Made by a program: the position numbers and the translations under genes. From Actinomycetes bacterium (GTDB taxonomy: Bacteria > Actinomycetota > Actinomycetes > Actinomycetales > Microbacteriaceae): a stretch of DNA of 7,493 bases. Numbering within the stretch: the first letter of the stretch is position 1; every line of letters begins with the position of its first letter. The DNA lies in NCBI GenBank assembly GCA_023431405.1, contig JAEYVZ010000069.1, positions 1-7,493 on the forward strand, given 5' to 3'. The notes below the pieces were generated by a model that saw nothing but the letters and a program-made list of their open reading frames with translations, did not search any database and was not told the DNA's origin. Of this stretch, positions 1 to 6,306 are shown piece after piece.

Positions 1-717
1 AGCCTCGGCGGTGCGGCGGCGCGCCTCGAGGCGGCGGGGCTGCCCGTCGAGGGTGCCCGCCTCCACGGACTCGTGGCCGTCGGTGCGGCAGTCGACGCCG
101 ACGCCGCGACGGCGGCGGCGGCCGACCTCGGCGGCCGCGTGCTCATCGGAGGTCCTCCCGCCCACGCTCCCGCCGGCCCCGCCGCGGGGCTGCTGCTGTC
201 GCTGCCCGCCCGCGCCGAGTTCGGAGCGGACGAGTGCGCGGCGTTCGCGGCGGCGCTCACCTCCTCGCCGAGCGGACTCACCCTCGCGATCGGCACCGCC
301 GCGCAGGGCGTGGAGGCCGCGCTCGTCTCGTTGCAGGAGGCGATCGACCTCGCCCGCACCCCCGCTCCCCGACGAGGACGCGGGCCTCACGTGCTGCGTG
401 CGCAGGACCGGCCGCTCGCGCGCCTGGTCACCGCGTTGCGCGACGACCACCGGGTGCTCGACCACGGTGAGCGGATGCTGGCCCCGCTCATCGAGTACGA
501 CCTCGCGCGCGGGGGCGACCTCCTCGACGTGCTCTCGGCGATGCTCGCCCACCCGGGCAACCGCACGGCCGCGGCCACGGCATCCCACCTGTCGCGCTCG
601 GTGTTCTACCAGCGGATCGCGCTCATCCAAGACCTTCTGGGCGTCGATCTCGACGACGGCGAGATCCAGACGGCACTGCACCTCGCGCTCCTCGTCCGCC
701 GATCCGCCGCCAACTGA
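1..717 (+). CDS. PucR/CdaR-family transcriptional regulator, 3' part (start lies outside the window)
   Basis: The reading frame is open from base 1 and ends at TGA 715-717, giving 238 visible residues without the true start. The first visible residues (RLEAAGLPVEGARLHGLV) resemble the N-terminal sensory part of PucR-type regulators. Around visible residues 90-118 (GLTLAIGTA...SLQEAIDLA) is a segment like the GGDEF-like middle domain of the CdaR/PucR family. The last 75 or so residues fit the PucR C-terminal helix-turn-helix: an LIEYD...GGDLLDVLSAMLAHPGN stretch, then the recognition-helix region SRSVFYQRIALIQDLLGVDL and a terminal helix. Family members are cytoplasmic DNA-binding proteins, often activators of purine, amine or other nitrogen-compound catabolism genes. 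The gene converges on the minus-strand transport and catabolism cluster with only 46 nt between the stop codons. Control of that cluster is plausible but inferred. The family call is firm; the effector is unknown. Confidence 0.85.
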   Translation, partial: SLGGAAARLEAAGLPVEGARLHGLVAVGAAVDADAATAAAADLGGRVLIGGPPAHAPAGPAAGLLLSLPARAEFGADECAAFAAALTSSPSGLTLAIGTAAQGVEAALVSLQEAIDLARTPAPRRGRGPHVLRAQDRPLARLVTALRDDHRVLDHGERMLAPLIEYDLARGGDLLDVLSAMLAHPGNRTAAATASHLSRSVFYQRIALIQDLLGVDLDDGEIQTALHLALLVRRSAAN

Positions 718-763
718 GCGCGGCCGGCCTCGGCGCGATGTGCGGGATGCGGGGCGCGGGCCG
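718..763. other. Short convergent intergenic spacer, no clear terminator
   Basis: These 46 nt separate the stop codons of the regulator (+) and the cupin (-). The spacer is GC-rich with some self-complementarity (GGCCGGCC at 722-729). I could not find a stable stem followed by a T-run on either strand, so an intrinsic terminator is not supported. Termination here may be Rho-dependent, or the transcripts may overlap. Confidence 0.5.
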
Positions 764-1105
764 TCAGGCCAGGTAGACCTTCCGCAGCGTCTCGCGCACT
801 CGCCAGACCGTCTTCATGCCCGCCTCCAGCCGCACGATCGCACCGGGGGCGAGTTCGATCGACGGCAGCGCCGGATCGACGAACTCGACCGTCGCAGACC
901 CCGCCACCACGACGAACACCTCGTCGATCTCGGTGTCGGTCATGACACCGGGGGTCATCTCCCAGACGCCCAGGCCCATGTCCTCGTCGAGGTCGACCGA
1001 GCCGGTCGCGGGCGCCCCCTCGACCACCTGTGAGGCGGCCACCGGGGTGAGGGTGAGCGGGACGTCTGTGGCCGTGACGAGCACGCCGGGATCCATGTCG
1101 ATCAT
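764..1105 (-). CDS. Small cupin-domain protein (DUF861/EutQ-like, Cupin_3 type)
   Basis: The gene encodes 113 residues that form a single cupin barrel. Features typical of the Cupin_3/DUF861 group are GVWEMTPGVM (about residues 46-55), DEVFVVVAGSATVEF (61-75), the turn LAPGAIVRLEAGMKTVW (85-101) and the ending ETLRKVYLA. The protein contains no histidine and no cysteine, so the usual cupin metal site is absent. A binding or modulating role is more likely than metal-dependent catalysis. The chosen ATG (1105-1103) overlaps the stop of the upstream FAD oxidoreductase in an ATGA arrangement, which implies translational coupling. No strong Shine-Dalgarno sequence is visible. An in-frame ATG at 1096 (Met4) is an alternative start. 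It is the last gene of the minus-strand cluster. Proteins of this type are often annotated only as cupin domain-containing protein, and the exact function is unknown. Confidence 0.88.
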   Translation of the reverse strand: MIDMDPGVLVTATDVPLTLTPVAASQVVEGAPATGSVDLDEDMGLGVWEMTPGVMTDTEIDEVFVVVAGSATVEFVDPALPSIELAPGAIVRLEAGMKTVWRVRETLRKVYLA

Positions 1106-2538
1106 GAGTCGAACCCCAATCCGAGGGCGTCGAGGGTCTTCAGCAGCACGTTGCGCCTGCCTTCGTTGTGGTCGGCGCGGTCCATCGACCAGCGCGTCGC
1201 GTTGATGCCGATGGCCGCCGCGGGCTCCGGCGGGAAGGGAAGCGGGCGCCTGCGCACCATCTCGAGCTCGGTGCGCTCGTTGCGGACGCCGTCGAGGAGG
1301 TCGAGCATGACGTTTCCCGCGAACCGGGTCGAGCCCACGCCCAGGCCCGTGAACCCGGCGGCATAGGCCACGCGACCTTTTCGCGCCGTGCCGAAGAACG
1401 CCGTGAACTGCGTCGAGCTGTCGATCGCGCCCGCCCACTGGTGCGAGAAGCGCAGGCCCTCCAGCTGCGGGAACGTCGTGAAGAAGTGCGCGGCGAGCTT
1501 CTCCCACACGTCGGGGCGGTTCTCGTACCGCGGGTCCACCCGACGTCCGTAGTGGTACAGGGCGTCGTACCCGCCGAAGAGGATGCGACCGTCGAGGGTG
1601 GGACGGTAGTAGTGGAACTGATTGGCCATATCGCCGATGCCCTGCCGGTCTCGCCAGCCGATGGCATCCTGCTGCTCCGAGGTGAGCGGCTCGGTCATGA
1701 GCGCGTAGTCGTACACCGGCACCGTCATGAGGCGGTTGCGGCGCAGGAGCGACGGGAACACGTTGGTTGCGAGCACGGCATGGGCGGCATCGACGCGACC
1801 GGTCCCGGTCAGGACGCCCACGCCGGTCGCCGACGTGTCGAGGCCCGTCACGCGCGAGCGCTCGAAGATGCGCACACCGCGCTCCTCGGCGGCGCGGGCG
1901 AGCTCGGCGGCCAGACGCGCCGGGTGCACGAGCGCACAGCTGCGCTTCTCCCAGATGGCGGCGAGGTAGGTGGGGGAGGCGACGCTCGCGCGCACGGACT
2001 CCCCGTCGAGATACTCGATGTCGGGATCGCCGGCCGCCTCTTCGCGCCACTCGTCGAGCCACGCGAGCTGGTGCGGCTCGATGGCCGGCGCTAGCTGGCC
2101 CGTGCGCTCGAACTGCACGTCGAGCCCGAGGTCGGCGACGGTCTTCTCGATCTCGTCGAGGTTCTCCATGCCCAGGCGCTCGAGCGTGTCGATCTCATCC
2201 GGCCACCGGCGCTTGCCGTTCTCGTGGCCGTGGGTGAGGCTCGCCTCGCAGAAGCCGCCGTTGCGGCCGGAAGCGGCCCAGCCGACGCGGTTGGCCTCGA
2301 TCACGGCCACCTCGCGACCGGGATCGCGGAGCTTGGCCAGCAGGGCCGTCCACAGCCCGGTGTAGCCGGCGCCGACGATCACGAGGTCGGCGCGGTGGGC
2401 GCCGCTCAGCCGCTCGCGATCGGGGCGCAGCGGCTCGGGGAGGTCGTCGATCCAGAACGTGCGGGACGACGTGGCGGCGAGGCTGTGGCGGACGACGCTC
2501 GCTGCCGGGGGTTGGCGTTCGAAGACCGTGGTGCCCAC
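1102..2538 (-). CDS. FAD-dependent amine oxidoreductase of the DAO family (gamma-glutamylputrescine oxidase/PuuB-like)
   Basis: The 478-residue product is a cytoplasmic flavoenzyme. It has a Rossmann FAD motif, DLVIVGAGYTG (residues 51-61), with the ribose-binding acidic residue Glu81 in VAVIEANRVG, then the family signature ASGRNGG (89-95). Near the C terminus, AAGFTGLGVGSTRFAG (393-408) is the second FAD-contacting stretch. The WIDDLPEPLRP lead-in and overall length match the bacterial PuuB-like group, which oxidises amines, with oxygen or another acceptor, to aldehydes or imines. There is no cysteine in the C-terminal part, where sarcosine oxidases attach FAD covalently, so FAD is probably non-covalent. 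I chose GTG 2538 because AAGGAAG lies 8 nt upstream. The frame is open further to GTG 2664, but the added residues are low-complexity and resemble no domain. The stop overlaps the cupin start. Next to a polyamine-type transporter an amine substrate is likely; which amine is not known. Confidence 0.88.
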   Translation of the reverse strand: MGTTVFERQPPAASVVRHSLAATSSRTFWIDDLPEPLRPDRERLSGAHRADLVIVGAGYTGLWTALLAKLRDPGREVAVIEANRVGWAASGRNGGFCEASLTHGHENGKRRWPDEIDTLERLGMENLDEIEKTVADLGLDVQFERTGQLAPAIEPHQLAWLDEWREEAAGDPDIEYLDGESVRASVASPTYLAAIWEKRSCALVHPARLAAELARAAEERGVRIFERSRVTGLDTSATGVGVLTGTGRVDAAHAVLATNVFPSLLRRNRLMTVPVYDYALMTEPLTSEQQDAIGWRDRQGIGDMANQFHYYRPTLDGRILFGGYDALYHYGRRVDPRYENRPDVWEKLAAHFFTTFPQLEGLRFSHQWAGAIDSSTQFTAFFGTARKGRVAYAAGFTGLGVGSTRFAGNVMLDLLDGVRNERTELEMVRRRPLPFPPEPAAAIGINATRWSMDRADHNEGRRNVLLKTLDALGLGFDS

Positions 2539-2546
2539 GGATATCA

Positions 2547-2553
2547 CTTCCTT
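2547..2553 (-). promoter_or_regulatory. Ribosome binding site of the FAD oxidoreductase
   Basis: On the minus strand AAGGAAG is followed after 8 nt (TGATATCC) by GTG at 2538. This decides the start. A GTG at 2547-2545 overlaps the motif itself, and the GTG at 2664 has no comparable signal. Confidence 0.7.
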
Positions 2554-2634
2554 CTGTGCGCGGCGCGCGATGGGGGCGGTCGGGGTGACCGATGCTGTCG
2601 GGGTTCGGGCCCGCGGCTGCGACTCCCTCGATTC

Positions 2635-2660
2635 TGCCCGATCGGGATGCCCCGTCGGGT
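2635..2660. repeat. Tandem pair of 13-nt imperfect repeats, each containing a CCCG/CGGG palindrome
   Basis: Two adjacent 13-nt units, TGCCCGATCGGGA and TGCCCCGTCGGGT, match at 10 of 13 positions. The first contains the perfect 10-bp palindrome CCCGATCGGG (2637-2646). The second contains the 9-bp palindrome CCCGTCGGG (2651-2659). The stems are too short for a good RNA hairpin, so double-stranded recognition by a regulator is the better reading, about 100-120 nt upstream of the oxidoreductase start. In such GC-rich DNA chance remains possible. Confidence 0.35.
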
Positions 2661-2701
2661 GCACCTGCCGGGGACGGCGGGCGGCGACCGGTGCGGGGGA
2701 G

Positions 2702-4357
2702 TCAGGCGTCGTCGGCGGCGTAGACCCGCACGCCGTCGACGAAGGTCTGCAGCACGCGGGTCGCGCCGATCTGGTCGGCAGGCCCCGCGAACGGATCGCG
2801 GTCGAGCACGGCGAGATCGGCGAGCTTGCCGACCTCGATCGTGCCGGTGTCGTCGTCGAGGTGGTTCACCCATGCCGACCCGGCCGTGTAGGCCGTGATC
2901 GACGTGGCGAGGTCGATCGCCTGCTCCGGGAGGAACGGCTCGTAGTCGCCCTCCTCGTACCCGGGTGCGGCCTGGCGGTTGACGGCCGTGTGGATCGCCG
3001 CCATCGGGTTCGGCGACGACACCGACCAGTCGCTCCCGGCGGCGAGCACGGCCCCTGACCGCAGGAGATCGCCGAAGGGGTACTGCCAGGCATCGCGCGG
3101 CGCGCCCAGGAACGGAAGGGTGAGATCGACCATCTGCGGCTCGAACGTCGCCCACAGCGACTGCATGTTGGCTGCGACGCCGAGTGCACGGAACCGGGGG
3201 ACGTCCTCGGGGTGGATCACCTGGATGTGGGCGATGTGGTGCCGGCGGTCGCTGCGTCCGTTGCGGGTGATCGCGTGCTCGACGGCATCCAGGCATTCGC
3301 GCACCGCGCGGTCGCCGATCGCGTGGAAGTGCACCTGGAACCCGAGCGCGTCGAGTCGCGGCACGGCTTCGTTCAGGACCTCCGGCGCCACGAACGAGAT
3401 GCCCGAATTGTCGGTGAAGTGCCCGTGACCGTCGCAGTACGGCTCCAGCATGGATGCCGTGAAGTTCTCGGCCACGCCGTCCTGCATGACCTTGACGCTC
3501 GTCGCCCGGAAGCGGCCGTGACTGAAGCGCTCGCGGCGCTCGACGAGCGAGGGGATCTGTTCGAGCCCCTTCGTGCGGTCCCACCAGAGGGCGCCGACGA
3601 CCCGACCGGTGAGGGTGCCGTCGACCGCGGCCTGACGGTAGGTCTCGCCCTGGTCGATCAGGTCGCTGTAGTCGCCGATGATCGCGTCCTGCCACGCCGT
3701 GATGCCGTACGAGTGCAGGTAGCGCTGGCCGGCGACGAGCGCGTCGCGCAGGAACGCGGCATCCGGGTCGGGGACGAGTCGGTTCACGAGCGACATCGCG
3801 CCCTCGTGCAGCGTGCCGGTCGGGTTCCCGTCGGCGTCGCGCTCGATGCGGCCGTCGACGGGATCGGGGGTGTGGCGGTCGATGCCCGCGCGACGGAGCG
3901 CCTCGGAGTTGACCCAGGCGCCGTGACCGTCGCGGTTCGGGAGGAACGCGGGCCGGTCGGGCAGCACGCGATCGAGCGCGGCCGCCGAGGGTGTGCCTCC
4001 GGGGAAGGCCGACATCGCCCAGCCGCCGCCGAGGATCCATTCCTCGTCGGGGTGGGAGGCCGCGTACGCCGCGACGGTGTCGAGATACTCCCCCTCGGTG
4101 GCGGCATCGTTCATGTCGCACCGCAGGAGTTCGAGGCCGCCCGAGACCGGGTGGACGTGCGCGTCCTGGAACCCGGGGACGAGCATGCGTCCCGCGAGGT
4201 CGACGACCTCGGTCGAGGGCCCGATGAGGTCACGGACATCGTCGCCGCCGACCGCGACGATCCGCCCGCCCGACACGGCGACGGCCGTCGCCTGCGAGCG
4301 CACGGTGTCGGCCGTGAAGACGGGGCCGCCGGTGAAGACGAGCTCGGCGTGGGTCAT
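2702..4357 (-). CDS. YtcJ-like metal-dependent amidohydrolase (Amidohydro_3 family)
   Basis: The 551-residue product is a cytoplasmic TIM-barrel hydrolase with the usual length and layout of YtcJ-like proteins. An N-terminal beta-sandwich part (residues 1-60) leads into the metal-binding FQDAHVHP (His67, His69). Further sites are the lysine in SVKVMQDGV (Lys289), the histidines in VHFHAIGDRAV (343, 345) and HHIAHIQVIHPED (373-384), and the catalytic aspartate in AAGSDWSVSSPNPM (Asp443). The end, GTIEVGKLADLAVLDRDPF, is the typical closing strand of the composite domain. All expected metal ligands appear present, so the enzyme should be active. Family members hydrolyse amide, formamide or related C-N bonds, but substrates are rarely known. 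ATG 4357 is preceded by AGGAAGGA with a 5-nt gap. The gene sits 72 nt downstream of the PotC-like permease in the same orientation. Its place behind a polyamine-type transporter suggests that it processes the imported compound, perhaps an acylated amine (inference). Confidence 0.9.
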   Translation of the reverse strand: MTHAELVFTGGPVFTADTVRSQATAVAVSGGRIVAVGGDDVRDLIGPSTEVVDLAGRMLVPGFQDAHVHPVSGGLELLRCDMNDAATEGEYLDTVAAYAASHPDEEWILGGGWAMSAFPGGTPSAAALDRVLPDRPAFLPNRDGHGAWVNSEALRRAGIDRHTPDPVDGRIERDADGNPTGTLHEGAMSLVNRLVPDPDAAFLRDALVAGQRYLHSYGITAWQDAIIGDYSDLIDQGETYRQAAVDGTLTGRVVGALWWDRTKGLEQIPSLVERRERFSHGRFRATSVKVMQDGVAENFTASMLEPYCDGHGHFTDNSGISFVAPEVLNEAVPRLDALGFQVHFHAIGDRAVRECLDAVEHAITRNGRSDRRHHIAHIQVIHPEDVPRFRALGVAANMQSLWATFEPQMVDLTLPFLGAPRDAWQYPFGDLLRSGAVLAAGSDWSVSSPNPMAAIHTAVNRQAAPGYEEGDYEPFLPEQAIDLATSITAYTAGSAWVNHLDDDTGTIEVGKLADLAVLDRDPFAGPADQIGATRVLQTFVDGVRVYAADDA

Positions 4358-4362
4358 GAGGG

Positions 4363-4370
4363 TCCTTCCT
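4363..4370 (-). promoter_or_regulatory. Ribosome binding site of the amidohydrolase
   Basis: AGGAAGGA on the minus strand lies 5 nt before ATG 4357 and supports that start. Confidence 0.7.
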
Positions 4371-4406
4371 TGCGCGGGGAGCGCGCGGGGCGCGGCAGGA
4401 GGCGGG

Positions 4407-4427
4407 GCAGCCGGTGCGCGGGGCTGC
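4407..4427 (-). other. Small GC-rich hairpin just after the PotC-like stop codon
   Basis: GCAGCC (4407-4412) and GGCTGC (4422-4427) are perfect inverted repeats around a 9-nt loop, starting 2 nt downstream of the permease stop. No T-run follows, so it is not a standard intrinsic terminator. It could stabilise the 3' end of the transporter message or attenuate read-through into the amidohydrolase. A six-pair stem can arise by chance at this base composition. Confidence 0.35.
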
Positions 4428-4429
4428 GC

Positions 4430-5338
4430 TCAGGCGCCGCCCATGGTGCGGGCGATGTCGGTGGCGGAGTCGCCGGCGCGGCGGAGCACCAGGGCCACGA
4501 CGGCCAGGGCGATGAGCGTCAGCAGCAGCATGATCGTCGAGACGGCCGCGACCTCCGGACGCAGACCCGATCGCACCGCCGACAGCACGTACACCGGCCA
4601 CGGCGTCGTCCCCGACACCTGCACGAAGGCGGCGACGATCGTGTTGTCGAGGCTCAGCGTGAAGGCGAGGAGGAATCCGGCCACGACGGCCGGCATCGCC
4701 AGGGCGAGCGTCACGCGGCGGAAGGTCGTGAGGGGCTTCGCGTACAGGTCGCTCGAGGCCTCCTCGAGGTTGGCGTCCTGGCCGACCAGACGCGCGCGCA
4801 CGATGTACGAGACGACTGCGGTGGCGAACAGCGAGCTGCCGATCGACAGACGCACGATGCCGTCGTTGAACATCGCCAGACCCCAGTCCTGTCCGAGGGT
4901 GACGAACCACGGCAGGAGGGCCACGGCGTCCACGATCTCGGGGGTGACCGACACCATGAGCAGCATCGCCAGGAACCACCACACCCACTTGCCGGGATGC
5001 CGGGCCATCGCGATGCCGGCCAGCGTCCCCAGCGTCGTCGCGATGACGGCGGAGATGAGCGCGGTGATGATCGACACACGCACCGCGTTCTGCACGGCGG
5101 GCTTGTCGAGGATCGTGCGGAACGCGTCGAGGCCGAACCCGTCGAACGAGACCAGCAGGCGACCGGTGTTGAAGGAGTAGATGACGATGACGATGATCGG
5201 CGCGAAGAGGAACAGCAGCACCAGCACGCCCCACACGTTGAGGGCAACGTCGCTCCACGACCGGACGCGACGGCGGCCGCTTCCGATCATCGATCCGTCG
5301 CGCTGACGGAGGATCGTCTCGGTCTTCGTGGTGGTCAT
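4430..5338 (-). CDS. potC: PotC-like ABC transporter permease (spermidine/putrescine type)
   Basis: The 302-residue inner-membrane protein has about six hydrophobic helices, by eye near residues 33-55, 87-110, 117-143, 164-182, 215-235 and 264-286. The EAA loop that contacts the ATPase is LEEASSDLYAKPLTTFRRVTL (191-211), followed by PAVVAGFLLAFTLSLDN, typical of PotC. With the PotB-like partner it would form the membrane channel of an importer for polyamines or related amines. The N-terminal 30 residues are hydrophilic and basic, and should face the cytoplasm. ATG 5338 overlaps the stop of the PotB-like gene as ATGA. A strong GGAGGT lies 6 nt upstream, so the start is well supported. The symbol reflects family membership; the substrate is not proven. 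Confidence 0.92.
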   Translation of the reverse strand: MTTTKTETILRQRDGSMIGSGRRRVRSWSDVALNVWGVLVLLFLFAPIIVIVIYSFNTGRLLVSFDGFGLDAFRTILDKPAVQNAVRVSIITALISAVIATTLGTLAGIAMARHPGKWVWWFLAMLLMVSVTPEIVDAVALLPWFVTLGQDWGLAMFNDGIVRLSIGSSLFATAVVSYIVRARLVGQDANLEEASSDLYAKPLTTFRRVTLALAMPAVVAGFLLAFTLSLDNTIVAAFVQVSGTTPWPVYVLSAVRSGLRPEVAAVSTIMLLLTLIALAVVALVLRRAGDSATDIARTMGGA

Positions 5339-6306
5339 GCACGCACCTCCGCCGTCGATTCGTCGGCCGCCTGCGCGGCGGCGGGCTCGGCGGGTGTCGC
5401 AGCGCTCCCCGGCGCGGTGGGCGCCGCGCCCAGCACGAGCCTGTTGCGGCTCCGGAACGGCAGGGCGACGAGCCACAGCAGCAGTGCCGCGACGCCGATC
5501 GTGGCGGCGATGACGAGCATCAGCACGACCGCCATCGCTGAGCCGAGCGCCCAGTTCTGCGCCGTCTGGAACTGGCTCGCGACGAGCTGCCCGACCATGT
5601 TGCCCTTCGCGCCGCCGAGCACCGTCGCGGTGATGTAGTCGCCCATGAGCGGGATGAACACGAGCAGGACGCCGGCCACGACGCCAGGCCGTGACAGCGG
5701 CAGCGTGACGCGGAGAAAGGTCGAGACCTTGCCCGCCCCGAGGTCTTTCGAGGCTTCGCGGACGGCGGGGCCGACCCGGTCGAACGCGACGAACAGGGGC
5801 AGGATCATGAGCGGCAGGTAGTTGTAGACGACACCGATGAGCACCGCGGTGCGCGTGTACAGCAGGTCGAGGGGGCCGCCGAGCAGACCCATCGACTGCA
5901 GGCCCTGGGAGAGCCAGCCCTCCGGCGCGAGGATGACCTGCCATCCGATCGTGCGGATGAGGAAGTTCGTCCAGAACGGGATCAGGACGAGCGCGATGAG
6001 CAGTCCGCGGCGGTCGGCGCGCACCTTGAACGCCATCCAGTACGCCACCGGAGCGCCGACGACGAAGCACAGGAGAGTGCCCAGCACACCCACCCAGAGG
6101 GTGTTGAGGAACGTCGCGAAGAAGGTCGGTGACAGCGCCTCGAGGTAGCGGTCGAGGGAGAGGATGTCGTTCGCGTGCGTGCCGAAGATCCCCGGCTTGT
6201 AGCCGAAGCTGAACCAGATGACCATCGCGACCGGCGCGATGAAGAAGATCGCGAGCCAGACCCACGCCGGGACGGCGAGGAGACCCCCCAGAGACCTCTT
6301 ACGCAC
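5335..6306 (-). CDS. potB: PotB-like ABC transporter permease (spermidine/putrescine type)
   Basis: The 323-residue inner-membrane protein has about six hydrophobic helices, by eye near residues 9-31, 69-91, 101-123, 151-175, 205-230 and 255-283. The EAA loop is REASKDLGAGKVSTFLRVTLP (183-203), followed by SRPGVVAGVLLVFIPLMGDYI, which is characteristic of PotB. It would pair with the PotC-like protein. The last 35 residues are an Ala/Pro/Glu-rich hydrophilic tail of unknown role. The start is GTG 6306, which overlaps the potD-like stop by 8 nt. GAAGG (6320-6316) lies 9 nt upstream, inside potD, so translation is probably coupled. The family call is firm. The symbol does not imply a proven substrate, since related permeases also serve other cationic compounds. 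Confidence 0.92.
   Translation of the reverse strand: MRKRSLGGLLAVPAWVWLAIFFIAPVAMVIWFSFGYKPGIFGTHANDILSLDRYLEALSPTFFATFLNTLWVGVLGTLLCFVVGAPVAYWMAFKVRADRRGLLIALVLIPFWTNFLIRTIGWQVILAPEGWLSQGLQSMGLLGGPLDLLYTRTAVLIGVVYNYLPLMILPLFVAFDRVGPAVREASKDLGAGKVSTFLRVTLPLSRPGVVAGVLLVFIPLMGDYITATVLGGAKGNMVGQLVASQFQTAQNWALGSAMAVVLMLVIAATIGVAALLLWLVALPFRSRNRLVLGAAPTAPGSAATPAEPAAAQAADESTAEVRA
5345..5350 (-). promoter_or_regulatory. Ribosome binding site of the PotC-like permease
   Basis: GGAGGT, the best Shine-Dalgarno match seen in the window, lies 6 nt before ATG 5338. It sits inside the 3' end of the PotB-like coding region. Confidence 0.8.

Larger units (their letters stand above)
2539..2701 (-). other. 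163-nt intercistronic gap between amidohydrolase and FAD oxidoreductase
   Basis: This is the longest non-coding stretch in the window. It holds the oxidoreductase Shine-Dalgarno sequence and the pair of small palindromes at 2635-2660. A minus-strand CAGAAT at 2636-2631 abuts the palindromes and could be read as a poor -10 element, but no matching -35 hexamer is apparent. No terminator with a T-run follows the amidohydrolase stop. The gap could hold an internal promoter for the oxidoreductase-cupin pair, which is inference only. Confidence 0.4.

Noticed and set aside
718..763. Possible bidirectional terminator between the convergent genes
   Set aside because: The spacer is GC-rich and partly self-complementary, but I found no convincing stem with a T-run on either strand.
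11..1033. A 340-residue plus-strand frame spanning the regulator and the cupin region
   Set aside because: It is Arg/Ser/Pro-rich without motifs and conflicts with the PucR-type helix-turn-helix frame and with the cupin on the opposite strand.
764..2062. A 432-residue minus-strand frame that runs through part of the oxidoreductase and ends as the cupin
   Set aside because: Only the last 113 residues look like a protein. The upstream part is an out-of-frame reading of the FAD enzyme, rich in Arg and Ala. The true cupin starts at ATG 1105.
2539..2664. A 42-residue N-terminal extension of the FAD oxidoreductase from GTG 2664
   Set aside because: The extension is rich in Arg, Pro, Ser and Thr, has no signal or domain character and crosses the palindromic repeats. 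GTG 2538 has a well-placed AAGGAAG.
2544..4121. A 525-residue minus-strand frame overlapping the amidohydrolase
   Set aside because: It is an Arg/Pro-rich shadow of the amidohydrolase gene, which has all its metal-binding motifs in the other frame.
3212..5638. An 808-residue open frame on the plus strand, antisense to the amidohydrolase and both permeases
   Set aside because: The translation is a low-complexity mix rich in Arg, Gly, Ala, Asp and His with no domain I recognise. The opposite strand carries clear, complete proteins with conserved motifs. Long antisense frames are expected in very GC-rich DNA.
4430..6265. A 611-residue minus-strand frame ending as the PotC-like permease
   Set aside because: The first half is an out-of-frame reading of the PotB-like gene. 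The PotC-like start at 5338 has a strong Shine-Dalgarno sequence and an ATGA overlap.
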